Shown here piece after piece: positions 36,435-44,731 of a stretch of DNA of 64,000 nt (position 1 is the stretch's first letter; each line of letters opens with the position of its first letter). Source of the stretch: Lentzea terrae. GTDB lineage: Bacteria > Actinomycetota > Actinomycetes > Mycobacteriales > Pseudonocardiaceae. Location of the stretch: the NCBI RefSeq assembly GCF_003265345.1, contig NZ_QFWW01000001.1, forward strand, positions 432,450 to 496,449. Direction: 5' to 3'. A program made the position numbers and the translations under genes. The notes under the pieces are model-generated. The model searched no databases and was not told the DNA's origin. It was given only the letters and a program-made list of their open reading frames with translations.

Positions 36435-36466
36435 GAACGGCACCCTACCGAGGCAGGGTGCCGTTC
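36435..36466 (-). terminator. Terminator hairpin downstream of the GH29-like gene
   Basis: GAACGGCACCCT and AGGGTGCCGTTC are perfect 12-base arms with an 8-base loop. The hairpin lies 12 bases beyond the GH29-like stop and 2 bases before the start of the ankyrin gene on the same strand. Confidence 0.75.
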
Positions 36467-36478
36467 CGCGCAACGGGT

Positions 36479-39364
36479 TCAGGCGAGCGCGATCTGGTCC
36501 AGATCAGGCGCACCGGCGGTGTCGTTGCCGAACTTGATCGTGTTCGCCCCGGCGTTCAACGTCACCGGGATCTCGGCCACGTACGGGGTGTTGTTCCCGA
36601 GCCCGTTCAGCTTGACCTCGACCGGCGCAGCACCGTTCACCGACACGAAGTACGACCGCGGCCCGTTCACCGTGAACTGGATGAACAACCGGTACGCGCG
36701 AGCCTCGGGCACGACCACGTTCGGGAAGGTCACGGAAGCCTCCGGGCTGCCACCGATGTTGCGCACCTTCTCGCTGCCCGAACACGCGCCGCACCCGGTG
36801 AGACCCGTGCTGCCGAACATGTTCGCCGAGTCCTCCGCCTCCCGCACGAACACGCGGTCAGCGGGCCTGGTCCGCACCGGCACCGCACCCGACACCTTGC
36901 GGTCCGAGCTCAGCAGCTGGAACGACGCGTTGACCGGAATGCTGACCGAGCCGACGTCTTGTCCGGCAGGCGAAACAGCGGTCCAGACCCCTTCCAGCAC
37001 ACCGGCCAGCCGCATCGAGGCGCGCGTGGCGGGCGAACCGGTCAACGTCCACCCGGCCGGCAACACCGGCACCAGCGACACGTTGTCGATCTGGTCGTCG
37101 GCGTCGAGGCGCAGGCGGGCGGTGATCTTCACGGACTGCTGCCCCGGCGCGACCCATTGGATGCCATGGGGTTGCACGGTCAATGTCGTCTTCGGCGTGT
37201 AGTTCGCCGGCGGCAGGCCACCGACCGCGATCCGGTCCAGGCCGACCGACTTGCCCGTGCTGAACACCTTCACCGTGTTGCGCCCGGTGTTCAACGGCAC
37301 CGCGAGCGACGTCGGGCCGGGCACGTCGGCACGATCGGCAGGCACCGCAACGGAAACCGGAGCGGCGCCGTTCACCGACACCGAGACCGACGACGCCGCA
37401 GCCGACGTCAGGTCCAGCCGCAGGTTGTAAGTCCCGGCAGCAGCAACGGAAACATCGCGGTAGGTCACGGCGTTGCGCTCGCCATCAAACCCGGTCACCT
37501 GGCGCGAACCGGAACAGGCCTTGCAGAACTCGCTGCGCGCCGAACCCGACCGCACGGCGTCCTCAGCCTCCAGTGCACCGTCCCGGACCGACCGCGGGTA
37601 GCTGTGGCCGACCCGGATCTCGTCGATCTTCAGTTCCTTGAAGTAGACCGGAGCTTGTGGACCACCCCACGTGTCGAGCACGGTCAGCCGGAGCCACCGG
37701 GCGTTGACCGCACCGATGTCGACGAACTGGGTGCCACGCGCGGAAGGCAAGGCACCAGTGCGGACGTGCCGCCAGTCGCGGCCGTCGTCGGACGCCGTCA
37801 GCTGGTAGTTCTTGATCCGCGACGAGTCCTCGGGACGGCCGAACGACACGCGGGCGTGCGTCGGCGACGACTCGCGCTGGTTGATCGCGAGGAACGCGGC
37901 CTCCTTGCGGCGCCCGAGGTCCAGCGAGATCGAGACGGGCTGGGCAGCGTTGGCGTCCCAGTACGTCTCGAAGCTGCCGTCGGTCAGGTTCGCGGCGGGG
38001 AAACCGGCCTCAGAGGACGTGGCGTAGGCCTTGACGCCGTCGTAGAACCCTTGCTGTCCGGCCGTTTCCACCGCGAACACGGTGTCGTACTCGTCCCACG
38101 CGGTGATGCCCTCGATCGTCAGGTGCCCGGCGGACTGCGAGAACTTCATCCGCTCGCCGGTCCGCAGGTCCCGCACGCCCGTGACCCGATACCCGTTGTC
38201 CCGCAACCGAACGAAGTCTGCGCGCGGGCGAGTGACCACGTGCACGTACTGCTTGCCGGTCGTCGGGTTGATGGTGATCACGCCGTGCGCGCCGTCGTTC
38301 CAGAACCCCGGCTGCATACCGCCGTACAGGTATCCGGCGCCCTCGACGCCCTGGATGGACTCGCGGATCGGCGGCACCCAGGTCGACATGAAGTTGTTGT
38401 ACGCCTCCTGCTGCGCGGGCATGCGACCGTTCACCATCGGCGTCTCGGCCATCAGCGACTTGATCGACGAGCCCGCGTTGGTGATGTACCGGCCGGTGTT
38501 CAGGCGCGTGTCGACGGCGTGGTTGCCGCCGTCGTACCACCAGTCGCCGGTGTTGGGCAGCTTGTAGCAGGCCTCGGAGAGCCGCGGCATCGGCGTGAAC
38601 GTCGCGGCCGGGTAGTCGTAGGACGGGAACATGCCGGTCTTCTGCTCGTTCGAGACCGTGTCCATGATCGGCGTGTCCTCGTTGTTGTTGCTCAACAACC
38701 AGGTGGGCTGCAGCTGCCGGATCTGCTCGTAGAGCTTGTTGCGCTCCCAGTACTCGTTGTCGTTGTCGATCCAGAAGCCCGCGAGGTCGTTGTAGTTCTT
38801 CATGACCTCGAAGAAGAGGTCGTAGCTGTACTTGCCGAAGCCCTCGCGCGTGGTGAGGTCGACCTGCTCGCCCTTGTGGGCGGAGTAGGCGGCGGAGTCG
38901 AGCATCTGCACGCCCTGCTCGCTGTGCCACTGCGGGTCGTCGGTCATGTAGAGGATGACCTTGACGCCCTTGGCCTTGCCCGCCTTGGTGAGCTCACCGA
39001 GCAGGTCGCGCTGGGTCGCGCAGCTGCCGGGGATCTTCGACGGCCACGGGCGCGCGTAGCCGAGGCGGGAGTGGAACGTCGCGAGCACGACGTAGGAGGC
39101 GCCGAGCTTCTGGGCCTCGTCGATCCAGTAGTCGGGGGTCCACCCGCCGCCGGTGACGTCGCGCTCCCACTCGGCGCAGTTCAGGTGCTTCGGGGCGGTG
39201 AACATGCCCCAGTGCAGGAACAGGCCGGCGGTGGACTTGCGCAGCCACTCCTGTCTCGGGTGTTGCACCTCGGCCTGCGCGGCGGCAGGCAGGACGACCG
39301 TGACCAGGCCAGCGAGCAGCGCGGCCACTACGGCCACACACAAACGACGTAGTGCCATGACCAT
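36479..39364 (-). CDS. Large modular secreted GH29-like (alpha-L-fucosidase type) enzyme
   Basis: The ATG at 39364 (or 39358) opens a Sec signal (ALRRLCVAVVAALLAGLVTVVLPAAAQA); an in-frame start further up is less likely. The 961-residue protein contains a GH29-like barrel (LFLHWGMFTAPKHL, YVVLATFHSRLGYARPWPS, FWIDNDNEYWERN as candidate nucleophile strand), a discoidin domain near 440-590, two CBM6/35-type modules starting at LEAEDAVRSG and REAEDSANMFG, and a NEW3 domain between them. The layout suggests exo-action on fucosylated or related glycans. No dockerin or cell-wall anchor is present. The catalytic acid is not assigned. Confidence 0.75.
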   Translation of the reverse strand: MVMALRRLCVAVVAALLAGLVTVVLPAAAQAEVQHPRQEWLRKSTAGLFLHWGMFTAPKHLNCAEWERDVTGGGWTPDYWIDEAQKLGASYVVLATFHSRLGYARPWPSKIPGSCATQRDLLGELTKAGKAKGVKVILYMTDDPQWHSEQGVQMLDSAAYSAHKGEQVDLTTREGFGKYSYDLFFEVMKNYNDLAGFWIDNDNEYWERNKLYEQIRQLQPTWLLSNNNEDTPIMDTVSNEQKTGMFPSYDYPAATFTPMPRLSEACYKLPNTGDWWYDGGNHAVDTRLNTGRYITNAGSSIKSLMAETPMVNGRMPAQQEAYNNFMSTWVPPIRESIQGVEGAGYLYGGMQPGFWNDGAHGVITINPTTGKQYVHVVTRPRADFVRLRDNGYRVTGVRDLRTGERMKFSQSAGHLTIEGITAWDEYDTVFAVETAGQQGFYDGVKAYATSSEAGFPAANLTDGSFETYWDANAAQPVSISLDLGRRKEAAFLAINQRESSPTHARVSFGRPEDSSRIKNYQLTASDDGRDWRHVRTGALPSARGTQFVDIGAVNARWLRLTVLDTWGGPQAPVYFKELKIDEIRVGHSYPRSVRDGALEAEDAVRSGSARSEFCKACSGSRQVTGFDGERNAVTYRDVSVAAAGTYNLRLDLTSAAASSVSVSVNGAAPVSVAVPADRADVPGPTSLAVPLNTGRNTVKVFSTGKSVGLDRIAVGGLPPANYTPKTTLTVQPHGIQWVAPGQQSVKITARLRLDADDQIDNVSLVPVLPAGWTLTGSPATRASMRLAGVLEGVWTAVSPAGQDVGSVSIPVNASFQLLSSDRKVSGAVPVRTRPADRVFVREAEDSANMFGSTGLTGCGACSGSEKVRNIGGSPEASVTFPNVVVPEARAYRLFIQFTVNGPRSYFVSVNGAAPVEVKLNGLGNNTPYVAEIPVTLNAGANTIKFGNDTAGAPDLDQIALA

Positions 39365-39457
39365 CGCTTTTCTCGTCGGGGCGGCGGCGAGAGGTCCGAT
39401 GATTACACCCGGAACTACGCAGTTCAAGCCTTCGGGACGCCTAAGTCGTCGGAGCTG

Positions 39458-40111
39458 TCAGGACACCTGCACGGCCGGATCGGCTTTCAGAGTGCCGTCG
39501 CGCAGCCACCACCTGGTCAGCGAGACGCCGCTCGGGCAGCAGTTGGCGTCGCTCGGCCGGTACCAGAGCTCCTTGACGGTGATCGCGCCCTTCTCGAACT
39601 GCGGCTCGGTCAGCAACGGCACGTGCGGCGCGTCGTCGCGCATCGTCGTCGTGCCGATCTCCCCCACCAGTTCGAGGTTGCCGTCGTGGGAACGCACCAC
39701 CACGAGCCCGAACGCGAGCTGGCTCGACGCGGTACCGCCACCGTTGTCACAGCCGACGTTGACCGCCGCCTCGTCCTGGCCGTCCGCATCGATGTCGCCG
39801 TACCAGACGGGCTTGAAGGTGTTGATCCACAGCCCGACCTCGCCCCAGAGCGTGGACGTGGCGTTCACCTTGCCGTCCCGCATCGTGATCGGCTGTTCCA
39901 CGCCGCAGAAGGCCGCGGTCAGCGTCGCCTGCTGCCAGTCCACGGCACGCAGGTCGCGGAAGGCCTTGGCAAGCGACGGCTTGGCGCCGGTGGCGGGTCC
40001 GACCGTCTGGACGATCGAGCTGACCACCTGCGGTCCGCCGGTGATCTTGGGGCCGGCCACGGGGTCGCCACAGGCGGCCAGCAGCAACAGCAACGGGAGA
40101 AGACGTCTCAC
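39458..40111 (-). CDS. Lipoprotein downstream of the TIR-WD40 gene
   Basis: The 217-residue protein starts at GTG, 12 bases after the TIR-WD40 stop with GAAGGGAG as ribosome site, so the two are cotranscribed. MRRLLPLLLLLAACGDP ends in a lipobox (LAAC), predicting an outer-face lipoprotein. The mature part includes WYGDIDADGQDEAAVNVGC, an FG-GAP/calcium-loop-like motif, and a CCPSG pair. No enzyme family is recognised. Its linkage to a membrane TIR protein suggests a cell-surface ligand-binding or sensing role. Confidence 0.7.
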   Translation of the reverse strand: MRRLLPLLLLLAACGDPVAGPKITGGPQVVSSIVQTVGPATGAKPSLAKAFRDLRAVDWQQATLTAAFCGVEQPITMRDGKVNATSTLWGEVGLWINTFKPVWYGDIDADGQDEAAVNVGCDNGGGTASSQLAFGLVVVRSHDGNLELVGEIGTTTMRDDAPHVPLLTEPQFEKGAITVKELWYRPSDANCCPSGVSLTRWWLRDGTLKADPAVQVS

Positions 40112-40123
40112 GGGGAGCTCCCT

Positions 40124-42763
40124 TCACGCACACGGTGGGTCGTAAGGGATGTCTGGAAGGTACTGCCGCCACTCGGTTTCCGGAATCCGCGGCGAGTCCG
40201 CGCACAGCCGCGCCAGCAACTGCGGCACGTCGATGCTCCAGATGGTCGTGCGAGTGCCGTCCGCACCGCCGAGCAACGTGCCGTCCGGGCTGAACGCGAT
40301 GGACGCGTCGTCGAACGTGTGTCCCGACGTCAGCTGCGACACCCCCAACGGACGGGACGGGTCGGTGACGTCCCAGAGAGCCACCTCGCCCGCCGCGCCC
40401 GCACTGGCCAGCGTCCGGCCGTCGGGGTGCATCGCGAGGTTGTGCACCCGGCCGAGATGCAGGCTGACGGACGTGACCCGGCTGCCGTCGACGTTCCACA
40501 CGCTGATCACGCCGCTGTGGTGTCCGGCGACCACGTGATCGGGTCCCGGCCCGAACAACACCGAGACCACCGGGTCGTCCTTCGTGTCCATCGTGCGGGC
40601 CGGCCGCGGCCCGGCCGGGTCGCCGATGTCCCACAGCTGCACGGATTGCCCGTTGGCACCGACGGTCACCGCGCTGCGGCTGTCCTGGCTGAACGCGATG
40701 CCCTGCGCCGCCGCTCCAGCGGTGTCCGGCAACTTCGAGGCTTGGACGGCGTGGTCGCCCTGACGCGTCCAGAGCGTCACGCCGTCGATGTCCTTCGCGC
40801 CGATCAGCCGGCCGTCCGGGCTGAACACCACGCGGTACGTGCCCTTTTCCTGTTTCACCGCAGGCGGATCGGCACTGGCCGGGTCCATCAGCACGATCGG
40901 CAGCCCCGCCGCGAGTCTGGTGCCGTCGGGGCTGAACGCGATGGGCTGGCCGACGACGTTGAACGTCCGGAGCGTGCGGACGGTGCGCGGGTTGGCGGCG
41001 TCGCTCAGGTCGTAGAGCGTCGTGGGTCTGCCGGTGGCGAGCAGCCGGTTCACACCGAACGCCAGCTCGTTGCCACCCGCTGGCACCACCGACACGGCGG
41101 CCGAGCGCGCCCCGGCGAGCACCTGCCACAGCCGCACGACGTCCTGCTGGGGCGATCCGTCGACGGCAGCCGACGCCAGCACCCGGGAGTCCGCCCGGAA
41201 CGCGAGCGCCTGAACACCGCCGATGTGTCCCGGCAGCGACGGGCCCGCGCGCGGCTGGACCAGGTCGGTGACGTCCCAGAGGTCGACTCCGCCGGTGATG
41301 TCGCCGACCGCGAGCATCGAGGCGTCCTGCGCGAACGCCAGCGCCTGCACGTGCAGGTCGGCGCCCGTGAGCACGCTGTAGAGCTCCAGGTTGGTGGCGT
41401 TCCACAGCTGCACCGTCTGGTCGGCCGTGGTCACCGCGAGCACCGATCCCCTGGGGGCGAACCGCATCGTCGAGACGGCCTCGCCGCGCGCGGTCAGCGT
41501 TCCGCGCAGCTTCCCCGAGACGTCCCACAGCTCGATCGTCGATCCGCCGACGGCAACGGCGATGGTGTTGCCGTCGGCACTGATCGCGGTGTCACCGGGC
41601 CGTCCGATGCGCACGATCTCTTTGGGCGCCAATGGTTCGGTGAGATCCAGCAAGGTCGAGCCGGCGGCGACCACCGGTTTGCCGGGCGCGAACGCCAGCG
41701 AGTCGGCACCGGACGGCCGCACGTGCTGTTTCGCCGGCGCGGCGATGTCGACGATGATCGTGGTGTGCTCGGTCCCCGCCACGACGTGCTTGCCGTCCGG
41801 GTGGAACGCCACGTCCCGGATCTGCGCTCCCAGCGGGATGCGTTTCCATTCGGTCGTCCCCTCGTAGACCACGAGATCGTTGTCCCGCGCCGCCACGAAC
41901 GTCTCGCCGCTCGGCGCGAACGCCAGCGCGCGGACTGTGCCGCCGGTCGGCACCACCCGCGGGATCGAGGGGCTTTCCATCAACGCCCCGAGCACTTCCG
42001 CCGTCGGCGACATCCGGTACGCCTGGGCGAGCAGCTGACGTGCGATGTTCGGCCGTGAGTCGCGAATGGCCGCAGCTTGCGCCACCAGCTGGCGTGACGT
42101 GGCGACGAGCGTCTGCTGCTGTGCCCGGTCGCTCTGCTGCTCCGAGCGGACCGCGAAGATCACGGCGGCGACCAGCAGCACAGTCAGCACGGAGATCGTG
42201 GCGACCACGGTTCGCTTGGTGCGGCGGCGTTCCCGGATGTGGTGCCCGATCAGCTCGGACTTCTCGATGCCGTCGAGCGGTGCCACGACGTCGGCCAGCA
42301 CCGACTCCCAGCCGGGGTCGCGCGGGTCGTGCCGGACGCCGCGCAGGTCGACGCAGCGCGGTTCGGGGATGTCGTGCAACGCCTGCGGCAACGCGTTCGT
42401 GCGCTCCTGGTCCAGCACACCGTTGTCCCACACCGCTTCGCCGTCCGTGAGCAGGACGAAGAGGCTGCGCCGATCGCGGTTCTCCAGCCACCACGCCACT
42501 TCCTCGGCGACCCAGCGCGACCGCGCGGAGGCCGGCGAGGCGAGCAGCAGGAAGTTCTCCGCGCTCGAGAGCCCGTCCAGAATCGCCTGCGTGAGATCGG
42601 ATTCAGCCGCCAGCACGGAGTTGTCGAGGAACACCCGCCGCGCCCGCGGCCGGTACCAGGGCTTCGCGAACTTCTCGATGCCCTCCTGCAGCAACGGACC
42701 CAGCTCGTGGTCCGTGGCGTGGCTGTACGAGATGAACGCCGCGAAGGCCTTCTCGTCGGCCAT
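40124..42763 (-). CDS. Membrane-anchored TIR domain - WD40 propeller protein
   Basis: The 879-residue protein starts after GAGAGGGGTC. Residues 1-130 are a TIR domain: AFISYSHATDHEL at strand A, VFLDNSVLAAE at the BB loop and SARSRWVAEEVAWWLEN. E88 sits four residues after W84, as does the catalytic Glu of SARM1-type NADases. A single transmembrane helix follows at about 186-206, a Gln-rich coil at 207-250, then WD40 repeats to the end (VRALAFAPSGETFVA, IRDVAFHPDGKHVVAG, VHNLAMHPDGRTLASAG). The tail RIPETEWRQYLPDIPYDPPC matches actinobacterial WD40 STAND proteins. No NB-ARC domain is present. The TIR lies inside and the propeller outside if the topology is as predicted. Its immune role is inferred. 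Confidence 0.88.
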   Translation of the reverse strand: MADEKAFAAFISYSHATDHELGPLLQEGIEKFAKPWYRPRARRVFLDNSVLAAESDLTQAILDGLSSAENFLLLASPASARSRWVAEEVAWWLENRDRRSLFVLLTDGEAVWDNGVLDQERTNALPQALHDIPEPRCVDLRGVRHDPRDPGWESVLADVVAPLDGIEKSELIGHHIRERRRTKRTVVATISVLTVLLVAAVIFAVRSEQQSDRAQQQTLVATSRQLVAQAAAIRDSRPNIARQLLAQAYRMSPTAEVLGALMESPSIPRVVPTGGTVRALAFAPSGETFVAARDNDLVVYEGTTEWKRIPLGAQIRDVAFHPDGKHVVAGTEHTTIIVDIAAPAKQHVRPSGADSLAFAPGKPVVAAGSTLLDLTEPLAPKEIVRIGRPGDTAISADGNTIAVAVGGSTIELWDVSGKLRGTLTARGEAVSTMRFAPRGSVLAVTTADQTVQLWNATNLELYSVLTGADLHVQALAFAQDASMLAVGDITGGVDLWDVTDLVQPRAGPSLPGHIGGVQALAFRADSRVLASAAVDGSPQQDVVRLWQVLAGARSAAVSVVPAGGNELAFGVNRLLATGRPTTLYDLSDAANPRTVRTLRTFNVVGQPIAFSPDGTRLAAGLPIVLMDPASADPPAVKQEKGTYRVVFSPDGRLIGAKDIDGVTLWTRQGDHAVQASKLPDTAGAAAQGIAFSQDSRSAVTVGANGQSVQLWDIGDPAGPRPARTMDTKDDPVVSVLFGPGPDHVVAGHHSGVISVWNVDGSRVTSVSLHLGRVHNLAMHPDGRTLASAGAAGEVALWDVTDPSRPLGVSQLTSGHTFDDASIAFSPDGTLLGGADGTRTTIWSIDVPQLLARLCADSPRIPETEWRQYLPDIPYDPPCA

Positions 42764-42850
42764 GACCCCTCTCCGCTCAACGGGTGAACACCATTACATC
42801 GTCCTGCCAGCGGCCTCCGTTAGGGCCCGAAGCGTGATAACACAGGGCAC

Positions 42851-43720
42851 ATGATCGAGGCGGACTTCCCCAGCGTCTTCCACGACGCGGACGAGATCGC
42901 CGTGCGCGGCCAGCGGCAGACCCTGCGGCTGAGCAAGGTGCGGCTGGTCAGCGCCGTGATCGCGGCCGTCGGCGGCGCGCTGAGCTGGAAGGTCGGGATG
43001 CTCGACCTGTGGGCGCTGGTCGCGCTGGTGGGGTTCCTCGCCGCGTTGTTCGCGGAGATCATGCTGTGGACGCAACGGCCGGAGCGCGACTGGACCGCCG
43101 GCCGCGCGATCGCCGAGGACACCAAGTCGCTGGCGTGGCGTTATTCGGTGGGCGGCAACCCGTTCCCGATGACGATGCCGGTCACGGAGGCCAGGAAGCT
43201 GTTCCAGCGCCGGATCAACGAGGTCGTCGCGCGCGACGGCGCCGGACTGTCGTTCCGCAACGCCAGCGAGCTCGCCACCCCGCGCATGACGGCGTTGCGC
43301 GGCAAGCCGCTGGAGGAGCGCAGGAAGGCTTATCTCGCGGACCGCATCGGCGACCAGCAGCGCTGGTACTCGCTCAGCGCGGAAAAGCACCGGGTGCGCG
43401 CGAACCGCCTGCGAGCGCTGCTCGTCGTGGGCGAGCTGGTGGCGATCGTGCTGGCGGCCGGCCGCGGCTTCGGCCGGTGGGACGTCGACATCTCCGGGGT
43501 CATGGCGGCGATCGTGGCCGGTGGCGCCGCGTGGCTCGGCCTGCGCCAGTACGAGAAGCTCCGCCTGACCTACTCCATCGCCGCCAACGGCCTCGCGGTA
43601 CTGGGCGACCGGCTCGTGGACGTGCCGGAGGAGGAGTGGGCGATCGCGGTGACGGACGCGGAGGAGTCGTTCAAGCGCGAGAACGCGGCGTGGCTGGCGT
43701 CGCAGCCGAGCGCCGCCTGA
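42851..43720 (+). CDS. SLATT/DUF4231-like protein with two 2TM units
   Basis: The 289-residue protein is divergent from the TIR-WD40 gene, 87 bases away. It has two pairs of helices: LVSAVIAAVGGALSW with WALVALVGFLAALFAEIMLW, then ALLVVGELVAIVLAAG with MAAIVAGGAAWLGL. Amphipathic cytoplasmic helices lie between and after them (LGDRLVDVPEEEWAIAVTDAEESFKRENAAWLA), and the C-terminal pattern matches DUF4231/SLATT proteins. SLATT domains are predicted membrane-perturbing effectors of nucleotide-signal conflict systems. Here the partner is a TIR protein, which makes NAD-derived signals. The function is inferred from family and context. Confidence 0.75.
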   Translation: MIEADFPSVFHDADEIAVRGQRQTLRLSKVRLVSAVIAAVGGALSWKVGMLDLWALVALVGFLAALFAEIMLWTQRPERDWTAGRAIAEDTKSLAWRYSVGGNPFPMTMPVTEARKLFQRRINEVVARDGAGLSFRNASELATPRMTALRGKPLEERRKAYLADRIGDQQRWYSLSAEKHRVRANRLRALLVVGELVAIVLAAGRGFGRWDVDISGVMAAIVAGGAAWLGLRQYEKLRLTYSIAANGLAVLGDRLVDVPEEEWAIAVTDAEESFKRENAAWLASQPSAA

Positions 43721-43741
43721 CCGCGTTCTCGCTTTGCTCGT

Positions 43742-44128
43742 TCAGGCGAGGGCGTCGACGATCTTGGTGACCATCTCCTTCTCGGTCGCGGCCACCTCGC
43801 CGTCCGCCCCGGCCACCGAGCGGACCATCTCCGTCACCGCGCCGCGGAAGATCGGGACCTCGCGCGAGTCGTGCGCGTCGATGATCTGGACGGCGTCCTT
43901 GAGGGCGGCGAGGACGCCTGCCTCCACATCGGACGCCGACCCCTTGGGCAGCTGGGGCGGGGCGGCGGCGATGACGGCGCGCAGGTCGTCCGGGAGCAGG
44001 GACATGGCCCTGATGCCGGCGTAGCTCTCCTCGTCGACCGAGCCGGGGTCCGCCGTGGACACCAGCACCATGGCACCGAAAACGGCCGTGCGAAGGGTCT
44101 GCCCCTCCGCCTCCGTGTACGCAGTCAT
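43742..44128 (-). CDS. TerB-like domain protein
   Basis: The 128-residue protein (ATG at 44128 preferred over a TTG at 44146) is all-helical. It ends in SVAGADGEVAATEKEMVTKIVDALA, the ADGxVxxxE pattern of TerB/DjlA-type proteins, which bind metal through the acidic residues. An earlier acidic region (AVFGAMVLVSTADPGSVDEES) matches the first half of the domain. TerB proteins link to the membrane and to stress and phage-related conflict systems. It is convergent with the SLATT-like gene (21 bases apart) and divergent from the XRE-cupin gene. Confidence 0.7.
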   Translation of the reverse strand: MTAYTEAEGQTLRTAVFGAMVLVSTADPGSVDEESYAGIRAMSLLPDDLRAVIAAAPPQLPKGSASDVEAGVLAALKDAVQIIDAHDSREVPIFRGAVTEMVRSVAGADGEVAATEKEMVTKIVDALA

Positions 44129-44158
44129 GAGCGCAAGCCTATGCAACGATCAGTGCTT

Positions 44159-44704
44159 ATGAGTGCGGGTCAGGTGCTCGGCGCCAACATCAAGGCGATC
44201 CGGGAGCAGCGCGGGTTGTCACTGTCGGAGCTCGCGCGGCGGTCGTCCATCGCCAAGGGCACGCTGTCCCAGCTGGAGAGCGGCACGGGCAACCCGACGA
44301 TCGAGACAGTGTTCAGTTTGTCGAACGCTTTGGATGTGCCGGTGTCGGAGCTGGTGACCGAGCGGACGCCGCCGGACGTCGTGCTGGTGCGCGCTCGCGA
44401 CGTCGAGGTGCTCAGTTCCAACGCCGTCGACCTGCGGCTGATGCGGCGGATGGACATCGGCGACACCGTCCTCGAGATCTACGACCAGCGCGTCCGGCCG
44501 GGTGCCGTCCAGACCAGCGAAGGTCATCCCGGCAAGGAACACGTGCTGGTCACGAGCGGCCGGCTGCGGGTGGGGCCGACCGAGGGGCCGTACGAGCTGG
44601 GGCCGGGCGACTACGTGTGCTTCCCCGGCGCGACCCCACACCTGTACGAGACACTCGAAGGTGAGGTCAGCTCGGTACTGGTGCTGGAGTATCCGAAGCA
44701 CTAA
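44159..44704 (+). CDS. XRE-cupin regulator of the hydroxyproline operon
   Basis: The 181-residue protein has an N-terminal XRE helix-turn-helix (LGANIKAIREQRGLSLSELARRSSIAKGTLSQLESGTGNPTIETVFSLSNALDVPVSELV) and a C-terminal cupin (GKEHVLVTSGRLRVGPTEGPYELGPGDYVCFPGATPH). It is read 27 bases upstream of the catabolic genes and in the same direction. Such regulators bind small-molecule or amino-acid ligands in the cupin. An 18-base palindrome at 44705-44722 immediately follows its stop codon and is a likely operator. Confidence 0.88.
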   Translation: MSAGQVLGANIKAIREQRGLSLSELARRSSIAKGTLSQLESGTGNPTIETVFSLSNALDVPVSELVTERTPPDVVLVRARDVEVLSSNAVDLRLMRRMDIGDTVLEIYDQRVRPGAVQTSEGHPGKEHVLVTSGRLRVGPTEGPYELGPGDYVCFPGATPHLYETLEGEVSSVLVLEYPKH

Positions 44705-44722
44705 CGTTCATTCTAATGAACG
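44705..44722. promoter_or_regulatory. Palindromic operator before the hydroxyproline dehydrogenase gene
   Basis: CGTTCAT and ATGAACG are perfect 7-base arms with TCTA between. The site directly follows the regulator stop codon and ends 9 bases before the ATG of the FAD subunit, overlapping its ribosome site at GGAGG. Confidence 0.65.
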
Positions 44723-44731
44723 GAGGTGGCG

